DNA of 64,000 nucleotides from Limimaricola cinnabarinus LL-001 (GTDB taxonomy: Bacteria > Pseudomonadota > Alphaproteobacteria > Rhodobacterales > Rhodobacteraceae), in contig NZ_BATB01000008.1 in the NCBI RefSeq assembly GCF_000466965.1, positions 1 through 64,000 on the forward strand, in the 5' to 3' direction. The position numbers and the translations under genes were made by a program. The notes beneath the pieces are model-generated. The model was not told the origin of the DNA. It was given only the letters and a program-made list of their open reading frames with translations, and did no database searches. Positions 17,598 to 27,659 of this stretch are shown piece by piece (the stretch's first letter is position 1; each line of letters opens with the position of its first letter).

Positions 17598-17607
17598 CGA
17601 AATATGG
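17580..17607. promoter_or_regulatory. ArsR operator-like inverted repeat over the start codon
   Basis: The arms CCATAATTCGAG (17580-17591) and CTCGAAATATGG (17596-17607) are inverted with one mismatch around a TATT spacer. The repeat spans the -10 box and the ATG of the ArsR-ArsC gene. AT-rich dyads of this type are typical ArsR-family operators, so arsenite-relieved autorepression is likely. Confidence 0.6.
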
Positions 17608-18443
17608 AATCGATTCACGTTACACGACTGGCTGCCCTCGCCCACCCGCAACGTCTTGCGGTGTTCCGGATGCTCATGCGGCGCTACCCGGACGCGGTCC
17701 CCGCAGGTGAAATCGCGGAGGTGCTGGACACCCGCGCCAACACGCTGTCCTCCTATCTTTCGGCCCTCCGCCATGCCGGGCTGATCGAACAGCTCCGGCA
17801 CGGCCGCTCCTTGCTCTACCGCGCCGATATGGAGCAGGCGGGTGGATTGCTCGGCTACCTGATCGAGGATTGCTGCCGCAGCCGCCCGGCCCTGCGCGCC
17901 GCTCCAGCCGACCTGTCCACTTTCGGAGTTTCCGACATGATCTCACGCCCCTACAATGTCCTGTTCGTCTGCACCGGCAACTCGGCGCGCTCGATCTTCG
18001 CGGAGGCGCTCCTGCGCGACACCGGCGGCGGCAGGTTTCGCGCCTTTTCCGCCGGGACGACGCCGCAGTCGGTTCTGAACCCGTTGGCCGTGCAGGTGCT
18101 GGAGGCGAATGGCCATGAGACCGCCAGCCTGCGGGCCAAGCACGTGTCGGAGTTTCAGGGGGCCGAGGCGCCCGCCTTGGATTTCGTTTTCACGGTCTGC
18201 GACCGCGCCGCCAACGAGGATTGTCCCGGCTGGCCCGGCCAGCCGGTGTCCGGGCATTGGGGCCAGCCCGACCCCGTGAAGGCGACCGGTACCGAGCCGG
18301 AGCGTCGATTGATTTATCATCAGGTCTATGGCGCGCTGCGGCGGCGCATCGATCTGCTCACCACGCTCAACCTTACGGCGCTCGATCGGATCGCGATCCA
18401 GCGCGCCGTCGACGACATCCCGACCCGGAAGGAACCGCAATGA
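17604..18443 (+). CDS. ArsR repressor fused to low-molecular-weight arsenate reductase
   Basis: This 279-residue fusion has an ArsR-type winged helix (about residues 1-95; [37 protein letters not shown]). A low-molecular-weight protein-tyrosine-phosphatase-like ArsC domain starts near residue 117. Its phosphate loop is [10 protein letters not shown], with the catalytic Cys, and the downstream pair of cysteines is in [10 protein letters not shown]. It should sense arsenicals and reduce arsenate to arsenite. The GAPDH start overlaps its stop (ATGA), and ArsJ follows. The Cys pair after the HTH (DCCRSRP) may form the arsenite sensor. No ribosome site is visible; see the promoter entry. Confidence 0.93.
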   Translation: MESIHVTRLAALAHPQRLAVFRMLMRRYPDAVPAGEIAEVLDTRANTLSSYLSALRHAGLIEQLRHGRSLLYRADMEQAGGLLGYLIEDCCRSRPALRAAPADLSTFGVSDMISRPYNVLFVCTGNSARSIFAEALLRDTGGGRFRAFSAGTTPQSVLNPLAVQVLEANGHETASLRAKHVSEFQGAEAPALDFVFTVCDRAANEDCPGWPGQPVSGHWGQPDPVKATGTEPERRLIYHQVYGALRRRIDLLTTLNLTALDRIAIQRAVDDIPTRKEPQ

Positions 18444-19438
18444 CCACCTATGCCTTGAACGGCCTCGGCCGGATCGGAAAGCTCGCCCTGCGCCCGCTCC
18501 TCGACAGCGGTGCCGAGATCGCTTGGATCAACGACGCCGTGGGCGATGCGGCGATGCATGCGCATCTGCTGGAATTCGATAGCGTGCATGGCCGCTGGTC
18601 CGCCAGTTTCGTGGCCGACGAGGACAGCCTGTCCATCGACGGCACGCGCCTGCCGGTCCTCGCGAAAAAGCGCATCGAGGATCTGCCGCTCGACGGCGTC
18701 GACGTGGTGATCGACTGTACCGGCGTCTTCAAGACCGAGGCGAAGCTCGCACCCTATTTCGCCGCCGGGGTGAAGAAGGTGATCGTCAGCGCACCGGTAA
18801 AGGACGGACCCACCGCTAACATCGTCTACGGCGTCAACGACGACACCTATGACCCCGAGGTGCATGACATCGTCACGGCGGCGAGTTGTACCACCAATTG
18901 CCTCGCCCCGGTGGTCAAGGTGATCCATGAGGGCTTGGGCATCCGCCATGGTTCGATCACCACGATCCATGACGTCACCAACACCCAGACCATCGTCGAC
19001 CGGCCCGCCAAGGACCTGCGCCGCGCCCGCTCGGCGCTCAACTCGCTGATCCCGACCACCACCGGCTCGGCCACCGCGATCACGCTGATCTACCCGGAGC
19101 TGAAGGGGCGGTTGAACGGCCATGCCGTGCGGGTGCCGCTCCTGAACGCCTCGCTCACCGACTGCGTGTTCGAGGTCGAGCGCGAGACCACGGTGGAGGA
19201 GGTGAACGCCCTTTTGCGCGAGGCGTCCGAGGGCCCGCTTAGCGGAATACTGGGGTTTGAGACCCGCCCCCTCGTTTCGGCCGATTACGTCAACGACACA
19301 CGATCCTCGATCGTCGATGCGCCCTCGACCATGGTGATCGCCGGCACGCAGGTGAAGATCTATGCGTGGTACGACAACGAGATGGGCTATGCGCATCGTC
19401 TCGTCGACGTGGCGCGCATGGTGGGGGGACGGTTGTGA
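18440..19438 (+). CDS. gapdh: glyceraldehyde-3-phosphate dehydrogenase of the arsenic operon
   Basis: This 332-residue GAPDH has the NAD-binding N-terminus ([17 protein letters not shown]), the catalytic Cys in [11 protein letters not shown] and the C-terminal block [14 protein letters not shown]. In operons containing arsJ, this enzyme uses arsenate in place of phosphate to make 1-arseno-3-phosphoglycerate, which ArsJ exports. The ATG at 18440 overlaps the ArsR-ArsC stop, and its stop overlaps the ArsJ GTG, so all three genes are translationally coupled. The context argues for arsenate detoxification rather than central glycolysis. Confidence 0.92.
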   Translation: MTTYALNGLGRIGKLALRPLLDSGAEIAWINDAVGDAAMHAHLLEFDSVHGRWSASFVADEDSLSIDGTRLPVLAKKRIEDLPLDGVDVVIDCTGVFKTEAKLAPYFAAGVKKVIVSAPVKDGPTANIVYGVNDDTYDPEVHDIVTAASCTTNCLAPVVKVIHEGLGIRHGSITTIHDVTNTQTIVDRPAKDLRRARSALNSLIPTTTGSATAITLIYPELKGRLNGHAVRVPLLNASLTDCVFEVERETTVEEVNALLREASEGPLSGILGFETRPLVSADYVNDTRSSIVDAPSTMVIAGTQVKIYAWYDNEMGYAHRLVDVARMVGGRL

Positions 19439-20709
19439 CCGCCCGGCCAGAGGGGCTTTCCGCCTACATCGCGGTCACCGCCGCCTACTGGGCCTTCATG
19501 CTCACCGACGGCGCGCTCAGGATGCTGGTACTGCTGCATTTCCACACGCTCGGCTTCTCGCCGGTGCAGCTGGCCTACCTGTTCCTGCTCTACGAAATCG
19601 CTGGCGTCGTCACCAACCTCTCGGCGGGCTGGATCGCGGCGCGCTTTGGCCTGACATCGACGCTTTATGCGGGGCTCGGCTTGCAAGTCGCGGCGCTTCT
19701 GGCGCTGTCGGCGCTCGATCCGGGCTGGGGGCTCTGGGCATCGGTCGCCTATGTGATGGCGGTGCAAGGCGCGTCCGGCGTCGCCAAGGACCTCACGAAG
19801 ATGAGCGCCAAGAGCGCGGTCAAGATCCTCGCGCCAAAAGGGCAGGGCGGCTTGTTCCGCTGGGTCGCGGTGCTGACCGGCTCGAAGAACGCCGTGAAGG
19901 GGCTGGGCTTCCTGCTCGGCGCGGCGCTATTGGGGCTCGTGGGCTTCGTGCCATCGGTGCTGGCGATGGCCGCCGCCCTGGCGGTAGTCCTTGTCGTCAT
20001 CCTGCTTCGCATGCCCTCGGGCCTGCCGCAGGGCCGCAAGGGCGCGAAGTTCCTGGAGGTCTTCTCCAAGGACCCCAACATTAATTGGCTTTCGGCGGCG
20101 CGGCTGTTCCTGTTCGGCGCGCGCGACGTCTGGTTCGTGGTCGGCATTCCGATCTATTTCTACGCAGTGCTTTCCGATGGCTCGGAAGCGGGCAACCGCA
20201 TGGCCTTCTTCATGATCGGCAGTTTCATGGCCGTCTGGACCATCCTCTACGGCGCGGTGCAGGCTTGGGCACCGCGGTTGTTGCGCGCGACCGAGCGGTC
20301 CGAGGCCGCGCTGGTCGGCGAGGCGCGCCGCTGGGCGCTGGCGCTGTTCGTCGTGCCTGCCGCGCTGGCGGCTCTGGTCTGGATCGCCGGGGCACCGGCG
20401 GGCTGGCTTACCCTGATCGTGGTCGCGGGGCTCTTGGTGTTCGGGGCGCTCTTTGCGGTGAACTCCTCGCTGCACTCCTACCTGATCCTCGCCTTCTCGA
20501 CCTCGGAGCGGGTGACCATGGATGTCGGCTTCTACTACATGTCGAACGCGGCCGGGCGGCTGTTGGGCACGCTCCTGTCGGGTTTGACTTACCAGATCGG
20601 CGGACTGCCCGCCTGTCTCGGCACGGCGGCGGCGATGGTCGGCGCGAGCGCACTGGCCGCAGCGCGGCTCGGGAGGGAGCGGCCGGTTCGGCAGGTTCCC
20701 TCAAGCTGA
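19435..20709 (+). CDS. arsJ: organoarsenical efflux permease ArsJ (MFS)
   Basis: This 424-residue major-facilitator permease has about twelve membrane segments and the ArsJ-like regions [34 protein letters not shown] and [21 protein letters not shown]. ArsJ exports 1-arseno-3-phosphoglycerate, which then breaks down outside to arsenate; together with GAPDH this gives arsenate resistance. I chose the GTG at 19435 because it overlaps the GAPDH stop (GTGA); the frame is open upstream only inside that gene. It is the last gene of the three-gene unit. Confidence 0.92.
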   Translation: MTARPEGLSAYIAVTAAYWAFMLTDGALRMLVLLHFHTLGFSPVQLAYLFLLYEIAGVVTNLSAGWIAARFGLTSTLYAGLGLQVAALLALSALDPGWGLWASVAYVMAVQGASGVAKDLTKMSAKSAVKILAPKGQGGLFRWVAVLTGSKNAVKGLGFLLGAALLGLVGFVPSVLAMAAALAVVLVVILLRMPSGLPQGRKGAKFLEVFSKDPNINWLSAARLFLFGARDVWFVVGIPIYFYAVLSDGSEAGNRMAFFMIGSFMAVWTILYGAVQAWAPRLLRATERSEAALVGEARRWALALFVVPAALAALVWIAGAPAGWLTLIVVAGLLVFGALFAVNSSLHSYLILAFSTSERVTMDVGFYYMSNAAGRLLGTLLSGLTYQIGGLPACLGTAAAMVGASALAAARLGRERPVRQVPSS

Positions 20710-20904
20710 AACCCGGCTGTGGGCGCGGCGCATTGGCCCCAAGAAGGCCGAACGGGTCACCGCGGCAAGAGTGTTTGCGGGTTGCGCACCGGACTGGTAG
20801 AAAAGCGCCTCGCGGCCCCACGGCGGATCATGCGGGCCTGTCCCCGCCGCCCCGAGTGCGGATGCCGGTTCCGATCGACCTGAACAGAATGAGAAAGCTG
20901 CGCG

Positions 20905-21933
<1,029 letters not shown>

Positions 21934-22004
21934 GCCGGCGCGCGACCCCTTGCCGAGGATCGCCGGGCCGGGCATCGCTGTGGCGAACCGAGCCGGAGCG
22001 CCAG

Positions 22005-22826
22005 ATGCCTGATACCATGCTGCTTCTTTCCATGGGAGCGATGCTGCTCGCCATTGGCGCTTTCGCGGGCGTGCTCGCGGGGCTCTTGGGGGTCGGCGGC
22101 GGCATCGTGCTGGTGCCCGCCTACTTCTACGCCTTCGCGGCGCTGGGCTACGAGACGCCGCAGCTCATGCAGATCTGCCTTTCCACATCGCTCGCCACGA
22201 TCATCGTCACATCGGCCCGCTCGGTGCTGAGCCACAACCGCAAGGGGGCGGTCGACTGGTCGGTGTTGCGTGGCTGGGCGCCGGGGATCGCGGTGGGCGC
22301 GCTCGCGGGTGTGTTCGTCGTGGCGCAACTGCGCACGGTGACGCTGCAGCTGATCTTCGGCGGGTTGGCGCTTTGCGTGTCGCTCTACATGGTGTTCGGA
22401 CGCAGCCACTGGCGACTTGGCGACACGATGCCGGGCGGCGTGGCACGGGGTGCGATGTCGCCGGTGGTGGGGTTCTTGTCGGTGCTCATGGGCATCGGTG
22501 GCGGCAGCTTCGGCGTGCCGATCATGACGCTCTACGGCATGAGCATCCACCGCGCCGTGGCGACGGCGGCGGGGTTCGGGCTGCTGATCGCGCTGCCTTC
22601 GGTCATCGGGTTTCTGCTGACGCCGCTGCCCGCCGGGGCCGCGCCGCCGATGACGCTGGGATCGGTGAACCTGCCCGCCTTTCTCATCGTCATCGCGATG
22701 ACACTGCTGACGGCTCCTCTGGGCGCTGCTCTGGCGCACCGCACCGATGCAAAGCGGCTCAAGCGGGTGTTCGGCGGCTTTCTGATCCTCGTGGCGCTCA
22801 ACATGCTGCGCAAGGCGATGATCTAA
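22005..22826 (+). CDS. TSUP-family permease (TauE/SafE type)
   Basis: This 273-residue membrane protein has about eight hydrophobic segments and the duplicated TauE/SafE signature. The first copy is AGVLAGLLGVGGGIVLVP and the second FLSVLMGIGGGSFGVP. Such proteins export sulfite, sulfoacetate or related organosulfonates, or import small anions, but the substrate cannot be read from sequence. The next gene, on the opposite strand, overlaps its stop by four bases. No sulfur-metabolism gene is adjacent. Confidence 0.88.
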   Translation: MPDTMLLLSMGAMLLAIGAFAGVLAGLLGVGGGIVLVPAYFYAFAALGYETPQLMQICLSTSLATIIVTSARSVLSHNRKGAVDWSVLRGWAPGIAVGALAGVFVVAQLRTVTLQLIFGGLALCVSLYMVFGRSHWRLGDTMPGGVARGAMSPVVGFLSVLMGIGGGSFGVPIMTLYGMSIHRAVATAAGFGLLIALPSVIGFLLTPLPAGAAPPMTLGSVNLPAFLIVIAMTLLTAPLGAALAHRTDAKRLKRVFGGFLILVALNMLRKAMI

Positions 22827-23053
22827 CGCTCCAGCCGGGCTTTGCGGCCGCCGCGCCGCCCCTTGGGCGCGGCCTCGCGGGTCGGCAGCTCGGCCATGAT
22901 CCGGGCGCGCTCTTCCGGTACCATCCGGCCCCATGCGGCGATCTCGTCCATGGAGCGCGCGCAGCCCAGACAGAGCCGCGTCTCGGGATGGATCGCGCAG
23001 AGCTTCACGCAAGGGCTCTCTATCTCGGCACGCTGCCAGACCTCGTCGCTCAT
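22823..23053 (-). CDS. DUF1289 family protein
   Basis: This 76-residue protein has the DUF1289 core SPCVKLCAIHPETRLCLGCARSMDEIAAW, with Cys in a C-x3-C-x8-C-x2-C array that suggests a small metal or Fe-S site. The tail is Lys/Arg-rich (GRRGGRKARLER). The function is unknown. It overlaps the end of ruvX by four bases, on the same strand, so the pair is coupled downstream of ccmI. Confidence 0.88.
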   Translation of the reverse strand: MSDEVWQRAEIESPCVKLCAIHPETRLCLGCARSMDEIAAWGRMVPEERARIMAELPTREAAPKGRRGGRKARLER

Positions 23054-23523
23054 GACCGCGCCATGTAGCCGAGCCGGTCGAGCAGGCCCTGCAGGATGTA
23101 TCCCGCCGCCACCGCGTCGATCAACTCGCCCCGGCGCTTGCGCGAATGATCCGATTCGAGCAGGGCGCGCTCGGCGGCGACGGTCGAGAGGCGCTCGTCC
23201 CAGTAGACGATCGGGATCTCGGTGAGGCGCGACAGGTTGCGCGCGAAGGCACGCGTCGATTGGGCGCGCGGGCCTTCCGAGCCGTCCATGTTGCGCGGCA
23301 GCCCTAGCACGAAGCCCGCGACGGTGCGCCCTTGCGCGATCTCCAGCAGCCGCGCGGCGTCGAGCGTGAACTTCTTGCGTATCACCGTCTCGAGCGGGGT
23401 GGCGACCGAGCGTAGCCCGTCCGAGACGGCCACGCCGATGGTCTTGGTGCCGAAGTCGAGCCCCGCAAGCGCGCCGTGGCGCGGCAGGGCGGCAGCGAAC
23501 TCTTCCGCGGTTTCGAAGATCAT
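23050..23523 (-). CDS. ruvX: putative pre-16S rRNA nuclease / Holliday junction resolvase RuvX (YqgF)
   Basis: This 157-residue RNase H-fold protein has ALAGLDFGTKTIGVAVSDG with the first catalytic Asp, VLGLPRNMDGSEG, the acidic residue in YWDERLSTVAAERAL, and the final catalytic Asp in GELIDAVAAGYILQGLLD. YqgF proteins trim the 5' end of pre-16S rRNA; resolvase activity has also been proposed. The ATG at 23523 overlaps the ccmI stop (ATGA). The frame is open upstream only within ccmI. Confidence 0.92.
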   Translation of the reverse strand: MIFETAEEFAAALPRHGALAGLDFGTKTIGVAVSDGLRSVATPLETVIRKKFTLDAARLLEIAQGRTVAGFVLGLPRNMDGSEGPRAQSTRAFARNLSRLTEIPIVYWDERLSTVAAERALLESDHSRKRRGELIDAVAAGYILQGLLDRLGYMARS

Positions 23524-24718
23524 TGCGCCACCTCCGCCGCGCGGGCGGCCTCGCGGATCTCGTCCAGACCGTCCGTGTCGGCAAAGACCCCCTGCGCCTC
23601 GGCCCAGATCTGCGCTGCGCGCTCGCGCTCGCCCAGCACGCCCAGCGCCCGGATCAGGCGCGCCCATTCGGAGGCAGAGCCGCCGGTTTCCGCCAGACGC
23701 GCCGACAGCCCCTCCACCATGCCTCGGATCATGCCGTCGCGGTCTTCGGCGCTCATGTCCTGCGCCGCGGCGATATCCGCCGCACTGGGGCCGGGCAGGG
23801 CGGGCGGGGTATATTCGACCCCCGCCAGTGCCGCGGCGCGGTCGATCTGGGTGCGCGCCAGTTCGACATGCGGCGAGGCCGGGTCGCCCTCATCGATCGC
23901 CCGCTTCCAGTAGCGAAAGGCAAGGTCGGGCCGTTCGACCTGTGCCTGCAGCAGCCCCATGTAGTAAAGCGGCCCTTCGGCGTCCTGCCGCTCGGACAGA
24001 AGCCGGGCGAGCAGCGCCTCGGCCTCCGGCGTCACGAGGCCGCCGGTAGCCGCCACCATCCGGTCCACCAGCGCCACTTGATCCTCGTACTCCGCGGCGT
24101 CGCCCTTGAGCGCGATCACCCGCTCCTGCGCGCGCGCGGCGGCGGCGTAATTGCCCAAGGCGGCCTCGTGGCGCGACAGTAGCTCCCAACCGGTCAGGTC
24201 GTCGGGACGATCCGGAACCGCCGCGCGCAACTGCGCGACCATGTCGAGATAGTCCTGCGGCGCATCGACGGGGGAGGCGGGCATCATGGCTTCCGCGGCC
24301 TCCTGCGAGGGGCGCGCCTCGCGCAACTCTTGTGCCGCCGCGATCCTGCCGCCCAGCGGCTGGTCGGGGATGCCGGGGGCCCCGAGGTCGGTATAAAGCA
24401 CAAGCGCGCCGCCGATCACCAGCACCGCCCCGAAGACGGCGGCAGGCAGCACCGGACCGCGCCGGACCCGCTCCACGGTTTTCCCCTGCCGCACGTGATC
24501 AGCGGCGATGAGACGGCGGGCGATCTCGGCACGGGCGCGCTCGGCTTCCTCGGCGGAGATCAATCCGCGACCGCGATCGGCTTCGACCTCGGCCAGCTGG
24601 CTCGATAGAATGCGACGTCCGGTGCGGCCTCTTCGATTGCGTGTGCCTGGCGCAGCGGCACCGCCAGCGCCACGGCAACGACCACGGACAACCCGACCGC
24701 TATGATCCAGAACAGCAT
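23520..24718 (-). pseudogene. ccmI: cytochrome c biogenesis protein CcmI, frame interrupted
   Basis: CcmI holds apocytochrome c for haem attachment. The N-terminus, MLFWIIAVGLSVVVAVALAV, is a membrane helix that reads from the ATG at 24718, followed by AFYR. The frame then shifts near 24599 into QLAEVEADRGRGLISAEEAERARAEIARRL, a second helix (PAAVFGAVLVIGGALVLY), and TPR-like repeats (LTGWELLSRHEAALGNYAAAARAQ, EGPLYYMGLLQAQVERPDLAFRYW). One missing base restores 399 residues and the family junction YRAQLAEVE. The other ccm genes lie about 20 kb away. I regard the break as a sequence error. Confidence 0.85.
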
Positions 24719-24935
24719 GCGACACTCCTATTTGCGGACTTCCTATCGTGACAGGGCTTTCCGAGAAAGCCCCGGACCGGCGACAGGTGGTCGCGCCGAG
24801 CGTGGCAATCCTGCGAAAGCCTCACCTGGTTCCATGTGATAACGGATCCCTGAGCCACAAAAATTTGAACTGGAGAGGAACCGGCCCGAGCGGGTGACGT
24901 TGGCCCGTCAAATGACACATAACGGAGCATCACGC

Positions 24936-25298
24936 ATGTCCGACCCGAATTTCAACAACAACAACGTCAACCCGCCGCCGAAGAAAGGTGGCACGTCGAT
25001 CGCCCTCATCGTCGGTGGTCTCGTGGTTGCCGTGATCGTGCTGTACTGGCTCTTTGCGGGCGGCACCGATGTGGACAACGCCGACATGGTCGGCGAGGAA
25101 ACCAACATCAACGTCGATGCAGGCGCCGAGTCGGCTGCCGAGAGCATCGAGGATGCCGGTGAAGCCGTCGAGGCCGAGATCGACGAGACCGCCGTCGAAG
25201 TCGAAGATACCGCAGCCGAAGCCGAGGCCGAGGTGGACTCCGAGATCGACGCGACCGAGACCATCGAGGTCGAGGGCGAAGCCGAGGTGGTTCAGTAA
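24936..25298 (+). CDS. membrane-anchored acidic low-complexity protein, 120 aa
   Basis: The 120-residue product has an Asn/Pro-rich N-terminus (SDPNFNNNNVNPPPKKGG) and one membrane helix (TSIALIVGGLVVAVIVLYWLF). A 75-residue C-terminal tail contains only Asp, Glu, Ala, Val, Thr, Ser, Ile, Gly, Asn, Met and Gln. That tail has no Lys, Arg, His, Cys, aromatic residue, Leu or Pro and should be a highly acidic disordered domain outside the inner membrane. The ATG at 24936 was chosen because homology-like sequence begins there; a GTG 14 codons upstream is possible. The function is unknown. Confidence 0.6.
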   Translation: MSDPNFNNNNVNPPPKKGGTSIALIVGGLVVAVIVLYWLFAGGTDVDNADMVGEETNINVDAGAESAAESIEDAGEAVEAEIDETAVEVEDTAAEAEAEVDSEIDATETIEVEGEAEVVQ

Positions 25299-25333
25299 GA
25301 CAGCCGCGCTCGTTTCTACGCGCGCCGGTTTTC

Positions 25334-25366
25334 GGGCGGCGGCCGGTCTGGTCGCCGCCCTTTCTC
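25334..25366 (+). terminator. Rho-independent terminator after the acidic membrane protein
   Basis: The arms GGGCGGCG (25334-25341) and CGCCGCCC (25353-25360) form a perfect 8-base-pair stem with an 11-base loop, followed by TTTCTC. It lies 36 bases after the stop codon. Confidence 0.6.
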
Positions 25367-25527
25367 ATGGCGGGCCCACCGCCCGAGCTTGGGTCGTCGA
25401 ACGGTTTCGGTCACGCTTGTGGCCGCGCGCCAGCGCTCGGAATTTCCCGGCTGTCCCATTGACCTTTGGGGCGCAGGGGTTCTGTTATGTGGCGCAAATC
25501 CACCACTGGCAGCAAAGCGAGACCGAC

Positions 25528-26127
25528 ATGGCTTTCGAACTTCCCGACCTTCCCTACGCCCACGACGCGCTCGCCTCCAAGGGCATGTCGAAGGAGACGC
25601 TCGAGTATCACCACGACCTGCACCACAAGGCCTATGTCGACAACGGCAACAAGCTGATCGCCGGCACCGAATGGGACGGCAAGTCGATGGAAGAGATCAT
25701 CCGCGGCACCTATGACAAGTCGTCGGTGGCGCAGAACGGCATCTTCAACAACATCTCCCAGCTTTGGAACCACAACCAGTTCTGGGAGATGATGACCCCC
25801 GATCAGAGCAAGATGCCGGGCGAGCTCGAGAGCGCGATCACCGACAGCTTCGGCTCGGTCGACAAGTTCAAGGAAGACTTTGCCGCCGCGGGCGCGGGCC
25901 AGTTCGGCTCGGGCTGGGCGTGGCTCGTCAAGGATGCGGATGGCGGCCTCAAGGTCACCAAGACCGAGAATGGCGTGAACCCGCTGTGCTTCGGACAGAC
26001 CGCGCTTCTGGGTCTCGATGTGTGGGAGCACTCCTACTACATCGACTACCGCAACAAGCGTCCCGCCTACATTTCCAACTTCCTCGACAACCTCGTGAAC
26101 TGGGAGAACGTCGCCTCGCGCATGTGA
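25528..26127 (+). CDS. sodB: superoxide dismutase, Fe type
   Basis: This 199-residue Fe/Mn-family superoxide dismutase converts superoxide to hydrogen peroxide and oxygen in the cytoplasm. Metal ligands are visible in YHHDLHHKAYVDNGNK (His 26 region), WNHNQFWEMM and LDVWEHSYYIDYRNKRPAY. The residue pattern around AGAGQFGSGWAWLV favours the iron form. The ATG at 25528 gives the family N-terminus MAFELPDLPYAHDAL; upstream codons are non-homologous. It is a single-gene unit ending at a strong terminator. Confidence 0.95.
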   Translation: MAFELPDLPYAHDALASKGMSKETLEYHHDLHHKAYVDNGNKLIAGTEWDGKSMEEIIRGTYDKSSVAQNGIFNNISQLWNHNQFWEMMTPDQSKMPGELESAITDSFGSVDKFKEDFAAAGAGQFGSGWAWLVKDADGGLKVTKTENGVNPLCFGQTALLGLDVWEHSYYIDYRNKRPAYISNFLDNLVNWENVASRM

Positions 26128-26153
26128 GGCGTCGCGGCGCTGCCGCGTCCCCG

Positions 26154-26184
26154 AGGCCCTCGCGGGAGACCGTGGGGGCCTTTT
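26154..26184 (+). terminator. Rho-independent terminator of sodB
   Basis: A 12-position stem (26154-26165 with 26170-26181, two G-U wobbles) closes a GAGA tetraloop and is followed by TTTTCGTTT. It sits 26 bases after the sodB stop. Confidence 0.75.
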
Positions 26185-26245
26185 CGTTTCCGGAACCCGC
26201 GCCGTCACGGATCGTTTCCTCTGCATGCAACCAAAGGAGGCTTCG

Positions 26246-26455
26246 ATGGCTGAGAGGGCGAGATCCAAGGACGGGACCCGTGAGACCGAGGCTTACGTCA
26301 GTGAAGAGGACAAGGCGGGGGCGGGCGGCCAGCCGGGTCGTGAAGGCGGCGACCTGACCCGAAAGGTCGGCACGCGCGACGATCTCAAGCGCGCCGAGCA
26401 GGACGACCCCGGCGTCACCCGCGTGCGCAAGAGCGACGAGAAGGACCCCGATTGA
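26246..26455 (+). CDS. small hydrophilic protein coupled to baeRF/host-attachment gene
   Basis: This 69-residue protein has no hydrophobic core: it is a run of charged and polar residues (RARSKDGTRETEAYVSEEDK, TRDDLKRAEQDDPGVTRVRK), so it is probably disordered. AAAGGAGG lies six bases before the ATG, a strong ribosome site. Its stop overlaps the ATG of the next gene by one base, so the two are translationally coupled. I do not recognise the family; its pairing with the next gene suggests a shared function or a chaperone-like partner. Confidence 0.6.
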   Translation: MAERARSKDGTRETEAYVSEEDKAGAGGQPGREGGDLTRKVGTRDDLKRAEQDDPGVTRVRKSDEKDPD

Positions 26456-26907
26456 TGGCCCGGATCGACAATGGAACCTGGGTTCTCGTCGCCGATGGCG
26501 AAAAGGCGTTGATCCTCGAGAACACCACCGACGCCCAGCATCCGAACCTGCAGGTCGTGCGCAAGGAGGCGCAGGAGAACCCGCCGGATCGCGCTCAGGC
26601 GACCGACAAGGCCGGGCGGCAGGCCGATGGCGGCCCCGGTCAGCGCACTGCGCTGGACGAGACCGACTTTCACCAGCTTGCCAAGGATCGCTTTGCTTCG
26701 GACCTTGCGGATCTCCTCTATCGGCATGTCCATAAGGGCCGGTTCGACAAGTTGGTGATCGTGGCGAGCCCGCATGTGCTGGGTGTGCTGCGTCCCGAAC
26801 TGCACAAGGAGGTGGCCGACACGGTGGTGGCCGAGATCCCCAAGACCCTCACCAACCACCCCGTCGCCGAAATCGAAAAGGCCATCGCTAACGAGATCGC
26901 GGGCTGA
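26455..26907 (+). CDS. host-attachment family protein (baeRF family 12 type)
   Basis: This 150-residue protein matches the host-attachment family, first named from an Agrobacterium gene. It is now grouped with bacterial relatives of archaeo-eukaryotic release factor 1 (baeRF). Family features are the opening WVLVADGEKALILEN, the central block DETDFHQLAKDRFASDLADLLYRH, the FDKLVIVASPHVLGVLRPELH segment and the C-terminal LTNHPVAEIEKAI. The known fold suggests a ribosome- or nucleic-acid-related role rather than true attachment. It is coupled to the small gene upstream. Confidence 0.85.
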   Translation: MARIDNGTWVLVADGEKALILENTTDAQHPNLQVVRKEAQENPPDRAQATDKAGRQADGGPGQRTALDETDFHQLAKDRFASDLADLLYRHVHKGRFDKLVIVASPHVLGVLRPELHKEVADTVVAEIPKTLTNHPVAEIEKAIANEIAG

Positions 26908-26921
26908 ACGGGTCGAACGCC

Positions 26922-26949
26922 AAGGGGGGCGCCTCGACCGCGCCCCCTT
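26922..26949. terminator. hairpin between convergent genes
   Basis: An arm AAGGGGGGCGC (26922-26932) pairs with GCGCCCCCTT (26940-26949) with one bulged G. It separates the plus-strand host-attachment gene from the minus-strand LOG gene and reaches the LOG stop codon. The T-rich tail is weak, so termination is only probable. Confidence 0.4.
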
Positions 26950-27515
26950 CAGGCCGACAGCGTCTCCGCGAGTGCCTTTTCGAGAGCCTTCACGCTGGAG
27001 ACGTAGTGGATGAAGCTCTTGAGGCTGTCATTCGCGAATCCCTCGTCGATCACGTGGTTGATCAGCTGGCGCAGGGGCTGCCAGTAGCCATCGATGTCGA
27101 GCAGCAGGATCGGCTTGTCGTGAAGGCCGAGCTGGCGCCATGTCAGCACCTCGAAGAATTCATCCAGCGATCCCGCACCGCCGGGCAGCATGACGATCGC
27201 ATCGGCGTTCATGAACATCACTTTCTTGCGTTCGTGCATGGTCTCCGTGACGACATAGGTATCGAGATCGCTCTTGCCGATCTCGGCCTCGACGAGGTGG
27301 CGCGGGATCACACCTAAACTGGCGCCACCCGCGCCTTGCGCCGCGCGCGCGACAGACCCCATAAGACCCACATCCCCTGCGCCATAGACCAGCCGCCATC
27401 CCTGGCGCGCGAGCATTTCGCCGGTCTCCGTCGCCGCGGTCTCGTAGCTGGCACGCAGCCCGGGACGCGAGCCGCAGAACACGCAGACGGAGGCGGAAAA
27501 AGTGGACATGGGCAT
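26949..27515 (-). CDS. LOG family protein (cytokinin-riboside phosphoribohydrolase type)
   Basis: This 188-residue Rossmann-fold protein belongs to the LOG/TIGR00730 family. It begins with SVCVFCGSRPG, and the nucleotide motif VYGAGDVGLMGSVA and active-site PGGAGSLDEFFEVLTWRQLG are present; the usual PGG-x-GT-x2-E here has Ser for Thr. Such enzymes release ribose 5-phosphate from nucleotide monophosphates, but the physiological role in bacteria is unclear. An internal ATG two codons in (MSTFSAS) is an alternative start. It is convergent with the host-attachment gene. Confidence 0.9.
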   Translation of the reverse strand: MPMSTFSASVCVFCGSRPGLRASYETAATETGEMLARQGWRLVYGAGDVGLMGSVARAAQGAGGASLGVIPRHLVEAEIGKSDLDTYVVTETMHERKKVMFMNADAIVMLPGGAGSLDEFFEVLTWRQLGLHDKPILLLDIDGYWQPLRQLINHVIDEGFANDSLKSFIHYVSSVKALEKALAETLSA

Positions 27516-27659
27516 GGGCGGTCTCCGGGTTGTGTCGCTCTGTCGTAGAACGCGGCGCGGCGCGGCTCAACCGGTCAGAGGCCCACCGACCGGCCCGGTC
27601 TGGCCATCAGGGCGGCCGCGTCCTAGGTTGAACCGCCGCCGCCAGCCCGGAGCCCGCCG

